Shown here: in pieces, positions 52,839 through 60,778 of the stretch | Numbering within the stretch: the stretch's first letter is position 1 | Layout of the letters: every line of letters begins with the position of its first letter | Source of the DNA: Shimia sp047124445 | GTDB taxonomy: Bacteria; Pseudomonadota; Alphaproteobacteria; Rhodobacterales; Rhodobacteraceae | Assembly: GCF_047124445.1 (NCBI RefSeq) | Contig: NZ_CP138921.1 | Coordinates: 4,154,001 to 4,218,000, forward strand | DNA: 64,000 bases | Direction: 5' to 3' | Program-made: the position numbers and the translations under genes | Notes under the pieces: model-generated | Database searches by the model: none | What the model saw: the letters and a program-made list of their open reading frames with translations, nothing else | What the model was told of the DNA's origin: nothing

Positions 52839-54922
52839 TGGATGGTCTCCTTTGTGCGCACGTCCAGCGTGCCGTCGGCGTGGGTCAGCACCTCGCGGCT
52901 GGCAGGTACAACCACGGTGGTCTCATCTTCGGTCACCACGGCTGGCCCTTGCCCAATATGGCCGGTTGGCAGGTCGATCCGAGCGATCACGGCGGCGTCC
53001 ACGGTTTTGGCCAAAGCCGGATCAAACAGCGGGCGTGTCATGGTTGGAGCGAGGGGCGTCAGCGTGCCTGTGTCTGCAAGGGGCGTGGTGGCCTCTTGTG
53101 CGGTGTAGGCATTTACGCTCCAGACCGTGATTTCGACTTCCATGCCCTCAACCGCGCGCCCAAAGAGCGCTTTGTAGTCGCTTTCAAACAGGCGCAGGAA
53201 AGTGGCCGCATCCGGGTTTGCGGCTTGTTCTGCGCTGAGGGCGATGGGGATTTCCCAGCCCTGTCCGGCGTAGCGCATGTAGATTTTGTGGTCGCGCAGG
53301 ATGTCTGCGTTCGCATCACAGGAGCGCACAAAGCGGGTGGCCTCATCTGACATGTCGTCAAACAGGGCTTTGACTTTGGTTGGGGCAAAGTCGCTGAGCC
53401 GCATGAAGACAGAGCGGTTGGCCTCAAAGCTAAACGGCGCGCGCAGGAAGCCGATGGCGGAGCCGACACCCGCGCCTTGAGGCACAAGACAGCGGGAGAC
53501 ACCGAGTTTTTCGCACAACCTTGCGGCATGCAACGGGGCTGCGCCGCCAAAGGCAATCATGGTGTATTCAGACAGGTCTTCGCCGTTTTCCACGGCGTGC
53601 ACGCGGGCGGCGTTGGCCATGTTTTCGTCCACCACTTCGGCGAGGCCAAAGGCGGCCTCGGTGGCGTCCATGTCGAGTGTGGTGCCAATCACGGCGTCTA
53701 GCGCCTTTGCCGAGTTGTCGGGGTGCAGCGGGATGGAGCCGCCTGCGAAATTGTTGGGGTCCAATTTGCCTAGGATCAGGTCGGCGTCTGTCACGGCAGG
53801 GGTGTCACCGCCGCGGCCATAACAGGCCGGGCCGGGTTCGGACCCGGCGCTTTCCGGGCCAACGCGGATTTGGTTCATTGCGTCCACGTGGGCCAGCGAG
53901 CCGCCGCCCGCGCCAATTTCCACCATGTCGATCACCGGGATCGAAATCGGCATGCCGGAGCCTTTTTTGAAGCGATAGGTGCGGGCAACCTCAAACACAC
54001 GCGCGGTTTTGGGGGTCTGGTCTTTGATCAGGCAAATTTTGGCGGTGGTGCCGCCCATGTCAAAGCTGAGCACTTTGCTGAGGCCGTGTTTGGCGGCAAT
54101 GTCGGCGGCAAAAATCGCTCCGCCCGCCGGGCCGCTTTCCACCAAACGCACCGGGAAATCTGCGGCGCTTTCCAAGGACATGATGCCGCCGCCGGAGTGC
54201 ATCAGAAACACAGGGCAGGCCGCGCCTTCGTCAGCCAGCCGGTCTTTTAGGCGTCCCAGGTAGGATTTCATCAGCGGCTTGATATAGGCGTTGGCGATGG
54301 TGGTGTTGAACCGCTCATATTCTCGCATTTGCGGGGAGACTTCGCAGGACAGAGAGACCATCACGTCGGGCAGTTTTTCCGCCAGCACCTCTGCGATCAG
54401 ACGCTCATGCGCGTCGTTCACATAAGAGTGCAGCAGGCCCACGGCGATGCTTTCGTAGTTGGCTTCGGCCAACTCGTCGGCCAGTGCTTCGATGTCGGCG
54501 CGGTCCAGCCGGATCAGGGCTGCGCCGGTGGCGTCCATACGTTCGCGCAGCACATAGCGGCGGTTGCGCGGTAAAAGCGGCTCGGGAAGTGTGAGGTTCA
54601 GGTCATACTGCTCAAACCGGCTTTCGGTGCGCATTTCGATCACATCACGGAAGCCTTCGGTGGTGATCAGCGCGGTTTTGGCGCCGCGCCGCTCGATCAG
54701 CGCGTTGGTCGCCAGTGTGGTGCCGTGGATGATCTGGTCAATGGCCGAAGGGGACACACCGGCTTTGGCGCAGACCTGATGCATGCCGTCGACAATCGCA
54801 TTCTCTGGCGCAGCGTAGGTGGTCAACACTTTGGTGGAAAAGCGCTTTTGGTCAATTTCCAGCACCACATCGGTGAAGGTTCCGCCAATGTCGACGCCCA
54901 AACGGGTCCTGTGTGATGGCAT
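52835..54922 (-). CDS. hyuA: Hydantoinase A / oxoprolinase alpha subunit family
   Basis: A 695-residue ATP-binding subunit with an ASKHA-like fold. The N-terminal GVDIGGTFTDVVLE, then HGTTLATNALIERRGAKTALITT and SFDMGGTTAKICLI are phosphate-binding motifs of the family; DGSAGEP-like sugar motifs are absent. The ATG at 54922 has AGGAGG upstream; a longer frame to 54982 would run through the inverted repeat. It hydrolyses ATP to open hydantoin or oxoproline rings together with HyuB. Confidence 0.9.
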   Translation of the reverse strand: MPSHRTRLGVDIGGTFTDVVLEIDQKRFSTKVLTTYAAPENAIVDGMHQVCAKAGVSPSAIDQIIHGTTLATNALIERRGAKTALITTEGFRDVIEMRTESRFEQYDLNLTLPEPLLPRNRRYVLRERMDATGAALIRLDRADIEALADELAEANYESIAVGLLHSYVNDAHERLIAEVLAEKLPDVMVSLSCEVSPQMREYERFNTTIANAYIKPLMKSYLGRLKDRLADEGAACPVFLMHSGGGIMSLESAADFPVRLVESGPAGGAIFAADIAAKHGLSKVLSFDMGGTTAKICLIKDQTPKTARVFEVARTYRFKKGSGMPISIPVIDMVEIGAGGGSLAHVDAMNQIRVGPESAGSEPGPACYGRGGDTPAVTDADLILGKLDPNNFAGGSIPLHPDNSAKALDAVIGTTLDMDATEAAFGLAEVVDENMANAARVHAVENGEDLSEYTMIAFGGAAPLHAARLCEKLGVSRCLVPQGAGVGSAIGFLRAPFSFEANRSVFMRLSDFAPTKVKALFDDMSDEATRFVRSCDANADILRDHKIYMRYAGQGWEIPIALSAEQAANPDAATFLRLFESDYKALFGRAVEGMEVEITVWSVNAYTAQEATTPLADTGTLTPLAPTMTRPLFDPALAKTVDAAVIARIDLPTGHIGQGPAVVTEDETTVVVPASREVLTHADGTLDVRTKETIQ

Positions 54923-54970
54923 CTGATCGCGCCTCCTTCTGTCTTGCGGAGGAAGGTAGAGCGCACACTC

Positions 54971-54997
54971 CATGAAATCCAATTATTAGATTTCATG
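54971..54997. promoter_or_regulatory. Perfect inverted repeat before hyuA, probable LysR-type operator
   Basis: CATGAAATC and GATTTCATG flank a nine-base AT spacer. It lies 49 bp before hyuA and just after the LysR-type gene, in an AT-rich patch. An operator for the adjacent regulator is likelier than a terminator because no T run follows on the minus strand. Confidence 0.6.
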
Positions 54998-55014
54998 AAT
55001 TGAATTTAGAAAAT

Positions 55015-55914
55015 TTATCCTGTGGCGTGAGCCTGCGCCACCTGCTGTGCCAATTCGGCTGCAGCCCCCACAAAACTGAGGCAAGTGTCCGCGTCATAGC
55101 GGGCATAGAACTGCAGCGCGTCGGGCACCCAGAGATAGCGCAGGGTGTCCAATGTGCCATTGGCGAGGTCATCGCGCACCATGGCTTCGGGCAGGCAGGC
55201 CACCCCCAGCCCGTCGCGGGTCATTTGGTGGCAGGCGGCGAGATTGGAAGAAGAGACATGCCGCACCGAGACATCGGAAAAGGCGGCGAAGTGGTCCTGC
55301 ATCTGGTTGTAAGGAATGGTGCCTCGGGCATGGGTCAGAATGGGATGCTGGGCCAGTTCGGGCAGGCTGAGCACCTTGTCGGACAGGCCAAGTTTGGGGC
55401 TGCCGACCCACAGCATCGGCAGCGGGCCAAGATCGGCGTTGCCACTGATTTGCCGCTCAAACGGGGCGCTTTGCAAGGCAAGGTCAATGCGCCGCTCCAT
55501 CAACGCGCGGGACAGGTTCACCGACAGGTCCACGGTCAGATCCATGTCAATGTTGGGGAACCGCTCTTTGAGCGCAGTGAAGAATTCGCCGAGCCACGTG
55601 TGCACGATCATCTCGGTCACCCCAATGCGCAGCGTGCCGTCAAACAGGCTGTCATCCGCGGCCGTGAGCAGGAAGCGGTCCATCGACAGAAGCACGTTGC
55701 GCGCCTCCAGCAGGAGTTTTTCGCCCATGGGGGTCAGCCGTACGGAGCCCGCATCGCGGGTCATCAGCGAATGGCCAATTTGCGTTTCCAAGCCTGCGAT
55801 GCGGGTGGAGATGTTGGGCTGCGTGGTGTTCAGCCGGTCGGCCGCGCGGCGGAAACTTTGCAGGTCGGAAACCGCCACAAAGGCTTGAAGCTGTTTCAGG
55901 CTGATCTGGGCCAT
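55015..55914 (-). CDS. LysR-family transcriptional regulator
   Basis: A 299-residue LysR-type protein. The N-terminal helix-turn-helix reads LKQLQAFVAVSDLQSFRRAADRLNTTQPNISTRIAGLE, and a two-lobed effector domain follows (about 90-295). It lies directly before the hyuA operon on the same strand, with a perfect inverted repeat in between, so it probably controls that operon in response to the catabolic substrate. Confidence 0.92.
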   Translation of the reverse strand: MAQISLKQLQAFVAVSDLQSFRRAADRLNTTQPNISTRIAGLETQIGHSLMTRDAGSVRLTPMGEKLLLEARNVLLSMDRFLLTAADDSLFDGTLRIGVTEMIVHTWLGEFFTALKERFPNIDMDLTVDLSVNLSRALMERRIDLALQSAPFERQISGNADLGPLPMLWVGSPKLGLSDKVLSLPELAQHPILTHARGTIPYNQMQDHFAAFSDVSVRHVSSSNLAACHQMTRDGLGVACLPEAMVRDDLANGTLDTLRYLWVPDALQFYARYDADTCLSFVGAAAELAQQVAQAHATG

Positions 55915-56028
55915 GGGGCGCTCTTGGTCTAAGAAAGTCGCGGCACAGTAGGGCAGGTTGAGTGGCTTGGAAAGATGGGCTGGTCGGCGCCGTCAAGGCG
56001 TTGGCTTGCTCCGCCTGTAAAACTGTGC

Positions 56029-56044
56029 ATGTTAGCGGAAACAT
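56029..56044. promoter_or_regulatory. LacI-type operator, copy 1 (ATGTTAGCGGAAACAT)
   Basis: It differs by two bases from the symmetric ATGTTAGCGCTAACAT seen for many LacI-family repressors and lies 82 bp before the glycerate kinase start. A related site precedes the lyxose isomerase gene. Confidence 0.6.
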
Positions 56045-56125
56045 TTCCTTTGGTGCAGCTTCCGATACGCATGTGGTCGGGTGCCAAAGGGCGGGAGAAC
56101 ATGTGCAATTGGGGGGAGTATGAGT

Positions 56126-57370
56126 ATGGACATCAATCCAGACAGGTTTTTGCGGGAGTTGTTTGCCAAAGCGGTGGCCGTGGCCGATCCGATGGCGGCT
56201 TTGCCGGACGTCTTAGGTGAAAAGCCAGCGGGCCGGTTGATAGTGGTTGGCGCAGGCAAGGCCAGTGCGCGCATGGCGGAAGCCTTAGAAAGTGCCTGGG
56301 GGCCGTGCGAGGGGCTGGTCATCACGCGCTACGGATATGAGCGACCGTGTCAGGGCATCACCATCAAGTCGGCAGCGCACCCGGTGCCGGACGCGGCGGG
56401 TGAGGCGGCGACGCTGGAAATGCTGGACCTCATGCGTGGTCTCAGCGCCGAAGACACAGTGGTGTGCTTGATTTCCGGCGGGGCGTCGTCACTGCTGACC
56501 GCGCCGGTGCCGGGCGTGACGTTGGACGAGTTGAAGCAGGTGAACGCAGATTTGCTGGCCTCCGGCGCGCCGATTTCGGCGATGAACGCGCTGCGCAAAC
56601 ATCTGTGTCAGGCCAAAGGCGGGCAGCTTGCGGCGGCAGCCTATCCAGCCAAAGTGGTGAGCTACCTGATTTCGGACGTGCCAGGCGATGATCCGGGCAT
56701 GATCGGCTCCGGTCCCACGGTGGCAGAACCGGAAAGCCTGGACAGCGCGCTGGCAGCTTTGGCACCGTTTGGCGTGACCTTGCCCGAGCATGTCGAGGCG
56801 GCGGCGCGGGCCCATGCAGGTGTGGTGATGCCAGGTGATGAACGGCTGTCGACCACGGAAAACATCTTGTTTGCCTCGCCACTGCAGTCGTTGCAGGCGG
56901 CGCAAGAGGTGGCGGAAGCTGCCGGGCTGCGCGTGGAAATCCTAGGTGACGCGCTGGAAGGCGAAGCGCGGGATGTGGCGCGTGAGCAGGCTGACTTGGC
57001 GAAAGCCAAAGTGGGCCGTGGGCCTCGGGTGCTTCTGTCCGGCGGCGAGTTGACCGTGACGCGGCGAGGCGATGGCGTTGGCGGGCCAAACGCGGAGTTT
57101 GCACTGGCCTTGGCGCTGGCGCTGGAGGGGGTAGAAGGTATCCATGCGATTGCCTGTGACACGGATGGTGTCGATGGCGCGGCGGAAGTGGCCGGTGCGG
57201 TGATTGGGCCCGAGACTCTAGCGGCAGCGCGGGCGAAGGGCGTGGACGCAGCGCTGGCCTTGGCGGACAACGATGCCCATAGTTTCTTTGAAAAGATCGA
57301 TGCGCAGGTGGTGCCGGGGCCAACGCTCACAAATGTGAATGACTTCCGCGCGGTCCTGATCACCAAGTAA
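56126..57370 (+). CDS. Glycerate 2-kinase (MOFRL family)
   Basis: A 414-residue glycerate kinase of the GckA/TtuD type that phosphorylates D-glycerate to 2-phosphoglycerate. Seen: VVGAGKASARMAEALE, ISGGASSLLTAPVPG, SDVPGDDPGMIGSGPT and the C-terminal MOFRL region with SGGELTVTRRGDG and GGPNAEFALALAL. ATG 56126 is chosen because the G-rich Shine-Dalgarno at 56111-56118 is eight bases away; ATG 56120 is too close. It is divergent from the LysR gene, with a LacI-type operator upstream. Confidence 0.9.
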   Translation: MDINPDRFLRELFAKAVAVADPMAALPDVLGEKPAGRLIVVGAGKASARMAEALESAWGPCEGLVITRYGYERPCQGITIKSAAHPVPDAAGEAATLEMLDLMRGLSAEDTVVCLISGGASSLLTAPVPGVTLDELKQVNADLLASGAPISAMNALRKHLCQAKGGQLAAAAYPAKVVSYLISDVPGDDPGMIGSGPTVAEPESLDSALAALAPFGVTLPEHVEAAARAHAGVVMPGDERLSTTENILFASPLQSLQAAQEVAEAAGLRVEILGDALEGEARDVAREQADLAKAKVGRGPRVLLSGGELTVTRRGDGVGGPNAEFALALALALEGVEGIHAIACDTDGVDGAAEVAGAVIGPETLAAARAKGVDAALALADNDAHSFFEKIDAQVVPGPTLTNVNDFRAVLITK

Positions 57371-57432
57371 TTGTACGTTGCGCTGAAACTCGCGTAGAGA
57401 TGGTTCACAAATTAACTTGTGGGAGCAAGAGA

Positions 57433-58149
57433 ATGAAAAAGGCGATTATCACCGGCCATTCCAAAGGGCTTGGTGCGGGCATGGTGTCCTGCCTGATCGA
57501 GGCGGGCTATGAGGTTTTGGGCCTCTCGCGTTCGGGTATCGGATCGGAGATGGCGGGCTTGAGCGAAGTGGCGCTTGATCTGGGCGACACTGCGGCGGTG
57601 AGCGCTTTTGCCACCGGCGCCGAATTTGCCAATTTCTTGGATGGTGCAAGCCAAGCCGTGTTGATCAACAACGCTGGCATTGTGGAACCTATCGCCCCGA
57701 TTGGCCGTCAGGATGCGGGCAAACTTGCACAGTCCATGGCAGTGAATGTCACAGCGGCGCTGATCCTGAGCGACGCCTTTGTCGCGGCCACAAAAGGCGC
57801 GGACCGTCGTGTTGCGCATATCTCCAGCGGGGCGGGACGCAATGCCTACACCGGTTGGAGCGTTTACTGTGCCACCAAGGCGGCGATGGACATGCACGCG
57901 CGCGCGATGGTGGAAGACGCGGTGGCCGATCTGAAGGTCGAAAGCATCGCACCGGGTGTGATCGACACGGGCATGCAGGCGACCATTCGCGCCACGCCTG
58001 AAGAAGACTTTTCGATCTTGGCACGCTTCAAAGAGCTCAAAGAAGACGGCGGGCTGGCGACGGCGGAAGACACCGCCGAGAAAATTTGCGCCCATATCTT
58101 GGGCGACCAGTTTGGTGCCGAGACGATCACAGACGTACGCACCTTCTAA
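57433..58149 (+). CDS. Short-chain dehydrogenase/reductase
   Basis: A 238-residue classical SDR. The cofactor motif is TGHSKGLGAG near the N terminus; NNAG and the catalytic YCATK (Tyr-xxx-Lys) are present. It may reduce or oxidise a sugar or sugar acid linked to the neighbouring glycerate kinase and isomerase. GGGAG lies upstream of the ATG at 57433. Substrate unknown. Confidence 0.85.
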   Translation: MKKAIITGHSKGLGAGMVSCLIEAGYEVLGLSRSGIGSEMAGLSEVALDLGDTAAVSAFATGAEFANFLDGASQAVLINNAGIVEPIAPIGRQDAGKLAQSMAVNVTAALILSDAFVAATKGADRRVAHISSGAGRNAYTGWSVYCATKAAMDMHARAMVEDAVADLKVESIAPGVIDTGMQATIRATPEEDFSILARFKELKEDGGLATAEDTAEKICAHILGDQFGAETITDVRTF

Positions 58150-58265
58150 ACAACAAGGCCCTCGCGAATGTCGCGGGGGCCATTCTTTGTGCAGCCGTAA
58201 TTTTTGGACTTCGGGTATTTTTCGTTGCGTGATTGCCATCTTGTGGCATAGGGAAGATCAACGGA

Positions 58266-58281
58266 ATGTTAGCGCTAAATG
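58266..58281. promoter_or_regulatory. LacI-type operator, copy 2 (ATGTTAGCGCTAAATG)
   Basis: It contains the perfect core TTAGCGCTAA and is nearly the same as the site at 56029. It lies 42 bp before the lyxose isomerase gene. No LacI gene with a matching site lies in this part of the window, so the repressor is encoded elsewhere. Confidence 0.7.
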
Positions 58282-58323
58282 CGTGGCGCAACGGCGTTGT
58301 TACTTCGGGGGATGGAGGATCAC

Positions 58324-59010
58324 ATGAAACGCTCAAAAATTAATGAGATCATGGCGGCGGCGGACGAGATGATCCGCTCTTACGGGTTTAAACTGCCGCC
58401 TTTTGCCTATTGGACACCGGACGAGTTCAAGGCGCGCGCCAAAGAGGCCGAGGCGCTGATTCAGGCACGCTGTGGCTGGGATATTACCGACTATGGTGCG
58501 GGCCGTTTTGAAGAGATGGGGCTGTTCTTGTTCACCCTGCGCAACGGGCGTTTGGCTGATCTGCAGCGCGGTGGCGGCATGTGCTATGCGGAAAAGCTGC
58601 TAATCTCGCGTCAGGACCAGCTGTCTCCGATGCATACCCATGTGATCAAAGCGGAAGACATTATTAACCGTGGCGGGGCCACTATGGTGGTGGAGCTGTT
58701 TGGCTCTGATGACGATGGTAACTTTGCCGAGGACCGCGGTGGTATGGTGATGTGTGATGGCATTCCGCGCACCTTTGCGCCGGGCGAAAAGCTCAAGTTC
58801 GCGCCGGGCGAAAGCCTGACACTGATGCCGGGGGACTGGCACGCCTTCTGGGGCGAGGGCGGCGATGTGCTGATTGGCGAGGTCTCCACCGTGAATGACG
58901 ACGAAACCGACAATATCTTCCGCGAGCCGATTGGCCGGTTTGCCGAGATCGAAGAAGATGTCGCGCCCACCCACCTGTTGGTGAGCGATTACGCCAAATG
59001 GCTGGCCTGA
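58324..59010 (+). CDS. D-lyxose isomerase family protein
   Basis: A 228-residue cupin sugar isomerase. Metal ligands are expected in QLSPMHTHVIKAEDIINRGG (two His and a Glu) and a later GDWHAFWGEGG (His). Family members interconvert D-lyxose with D-xylulose and D-mannose with D-fructose. The ATG at 58324 follows a GGAGG. The PfkB kinase gene ten bases downstream would phosphorylate the ketose formed. Confidence 0.88.
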   Translation: MKRSKINEIMAAADEMIRSYGFKLPPFAYWTPDEFKARAKEAEALIQARCGWDITDYGAGRFEEMGLFLFTLRNGRLADLQRGGGMCYAEKLLISRQDQLSPMHTHVIKAEDIINRGGATMVVELFGSDDDGNFAEDRGGMVMCDGIPRTFAPGEKLKFAPGESLTLMPGDWHAFWGEGGDVLIGEVSTVNDDETDNIFREPIGRFAEIEEDVAPTHLLVSDYAKWLA

Positions 59011-59020
59011 GGAGGCTCCG

Positions 59021-59950
59021 ATGATCCTGTGTTGCGGCGAAGCGCTGATTGATATGATCCCCCGCGAGACCGTGGAGGGCGGCACGGGCTTTGTGCCCCA
59101 TGCCGGCGGCGCGGTGTTCAACACCGCCGTGGCGCTGGGCCGTTTGGGGGCGCGCGTGGGGCTGGTTAGTGGCATCTCTACTGACAGTTTTGGCGATATT
59201 CTGATGACCGAACTGGTGGCGAGTAACGTCAGCACTTCGGCGCTGATCCGTGCGAAACGCCCGTCCACAATGGCCTTTGTGCATTTGAGCAGCGGACACG
59301 CAACCTATTCGTTTTATGATGAAAACACCGCTGGGCGCATGATCCAGCCGTCTGATCTTGTGTCGGTGGAACCCAAAGTGAAAGCGCTGTTCTTTGGCGG
59401 CATCAGCTTGGCGGTGGAGCCTTGCGCAGATACCTATGCCGAGTTGCTGGAGCGTGAGGGCGCAGGCCGTGCGGTGATGGTGGATCCGAACATCCGCCCT
59501 GGCTTCATTGCAGATGAGAAGGTCTATCGCGCGCGGTTGGCAAAGATGTTTGCCAAGGCCGATATTGTGAAAGTGTCGGACGAGGATTTGCAGTGGATTG
59601 TTCCGGGCGACGACACGATGGACGAACGCGCCATGAAAATCATCGACCAGGGTCCGGCACTGGTGTTGGTCACCCGCGGTGGTGAAGGCGCGGATGCTTA
59701 TGTGACCAGCGGTCACAAGCTGTCCGTCGCGGCGGAAAAAGCCGAGGTGGTAGATACCGTTGGTGCGGGCGACACGTTCAACGCGGGCGTTTTGGCGAAG
59801 TTGGCAGAGCTTGGTGTTTTGACCAAAGCCAAGGTGCGCAACCTGTCTCTGGAAGACGCGGCGCTGGCTTTGGCCTTTGGGGCCAAGGTGGCCGGCGTGA
59901 CTGTGGCGCGGGCTGGGGCCAACCCGCCTTGGGCCAGCGAGTTGACCTAG
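59021..59950 (+). CDS. PfkB-family kinase (fructokinase-like)
   Basis: A 309-residue ribokinase-fold kinase. It opens ILCCGEALIDMIPRE with the Gly-rich GGAVFNTAVALGRLGARVG, and ends with the catalytic DTVGAGDTFNAGVLA. The first motif is typical of fructokinases. Paired with the lyxose/mannose isomerase it would complete mannose to fructose 6-phosphate, or lyxose to xylulose 5-phosphate, conversion. Confidence 0.9.
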   Translation: MILCCGEALIDMIPRETVEGGTGFVPHAGGAVFNTAVALGRLGARVGLVSGISTDSFGDILMTELVASNVSTSALIRAKRPSTMAFVHLSSGHATYSFYDENTAGRMIQPSDLVSVEPKVKALFFGGISLAVEPCADTYAELLEREGAGRAVMVDPNIRPGFIADEKVYRARLAKMFAKADIVKVSDEDLQWIVPGDDTMDERAMKIIDQGPALVLVTRGGEGADAYVTSGHKLSVAAEKAEVVDTVGAGDTFNAGVLAKLAELGVLTKAKVRNLSLEDAALALAFGAKVAGVTVARAGANPPWASELT

Positions 59951-60008
59951 GGGCTTGCGTTATAGGCGTCAGGGCGGCACATAGCGGGCGATTTGACAGG
60001 AGCCACAC

Positions 60009-60635
60009 ATGACACCGCAGGACGTTGAAGCCCTTTTTACCCGCCACGACGGCAGCTATGGTTTTGCCCGCTGGGGCCGCCCGATTGCGCCGGTGGTCTT
60101 CGGGGTCGAGGACGCCACGCTGCAAACTGTGAAAGGCGCGCTGGAGGCGGTGGTCACTTTGGTGGGCCACCAGATGGCGGAGACCGACCCGGAATTTGGC
60201 AGCAACCTGATGATGTTTTTCTTCCGGGAGTGGGAAGAGCTTCTGGATGTGCCGGATCTGGAGCGTTTAATCCCGGACCTGAAGGCGTTGGTTGGTCGAT
60301 TGCAAGACGCCAACGCCACGCAATATCGCGCTTTCCGCTTTGACAACGACGGCGGCATTCAGGCGGCGTTTGTCTTCCTGCGCATGAATGACGCCATGGC
60401 GAAAATCCCCGCCGAAGCCTTGGCGCTGGGCGAAGCGGTGCAAGCCATCGTCGCTTGGGGCCCAAAAGCCTTTGCCGAACACTCCCCCTTGGCGGCGGTG
60501 CCGGAAAGCGGCGCGACCGTGCTGCGGCCTGAAATCGCCGCTGTGATTGCCGCCGCTTATGACCGGATGATGCCGGTGGCGGCCGAAGACACGAGCCACG
60601 CCCTGCGTCTGTTTGCACGGCTGCGACTCGACTAA
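60009..60635 (+). CDS. Unknown conserved-looking cytoplasmic protein
   Basis: A 208-residue soluble protein without a signal peptide or membrane helix and without motifs I recognise. It is acidic and helical in the C-terminal half, and has an N-terminal beta-rich stretch (YGFARWGRPIAPVVFGV). Codon use matches its neighbours. It begins 58 bp after the fructokinase gene and may be co-transcribed. Confidence 0.7.
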   Translation: MTPQDVEALFTRHDGSYGFARWGRPIAPVVFGVEDATLQTVKGALEAVVTLVGHQMAETDPEFGSNLMMFFFREWEELLDVPDLERLIPDLKALVGRLQDANATQYRAFRFDNDGGIQAAFVFLRMNDAMAKIPAEALALGEAVQAIVAWGPKAFAEHSPLAAVPESGATVLRPEIAAVIAAAYDRMMPVAAEDTSHALRLFARLRLD

Positions 60636-60778
60636 GTCTCGCAATTTCGCACCTCAGCCCGGTAAATTTCACCCTCATGTGCGTTTGTGCGGTGTTGGCT
60701 GTGCAATGGCACCTGTTTTTTGTACCGGCCATTTGAGGCACTCTGTTTGTGTAGCCAAACGCGAACAAGGAGTGTGAC

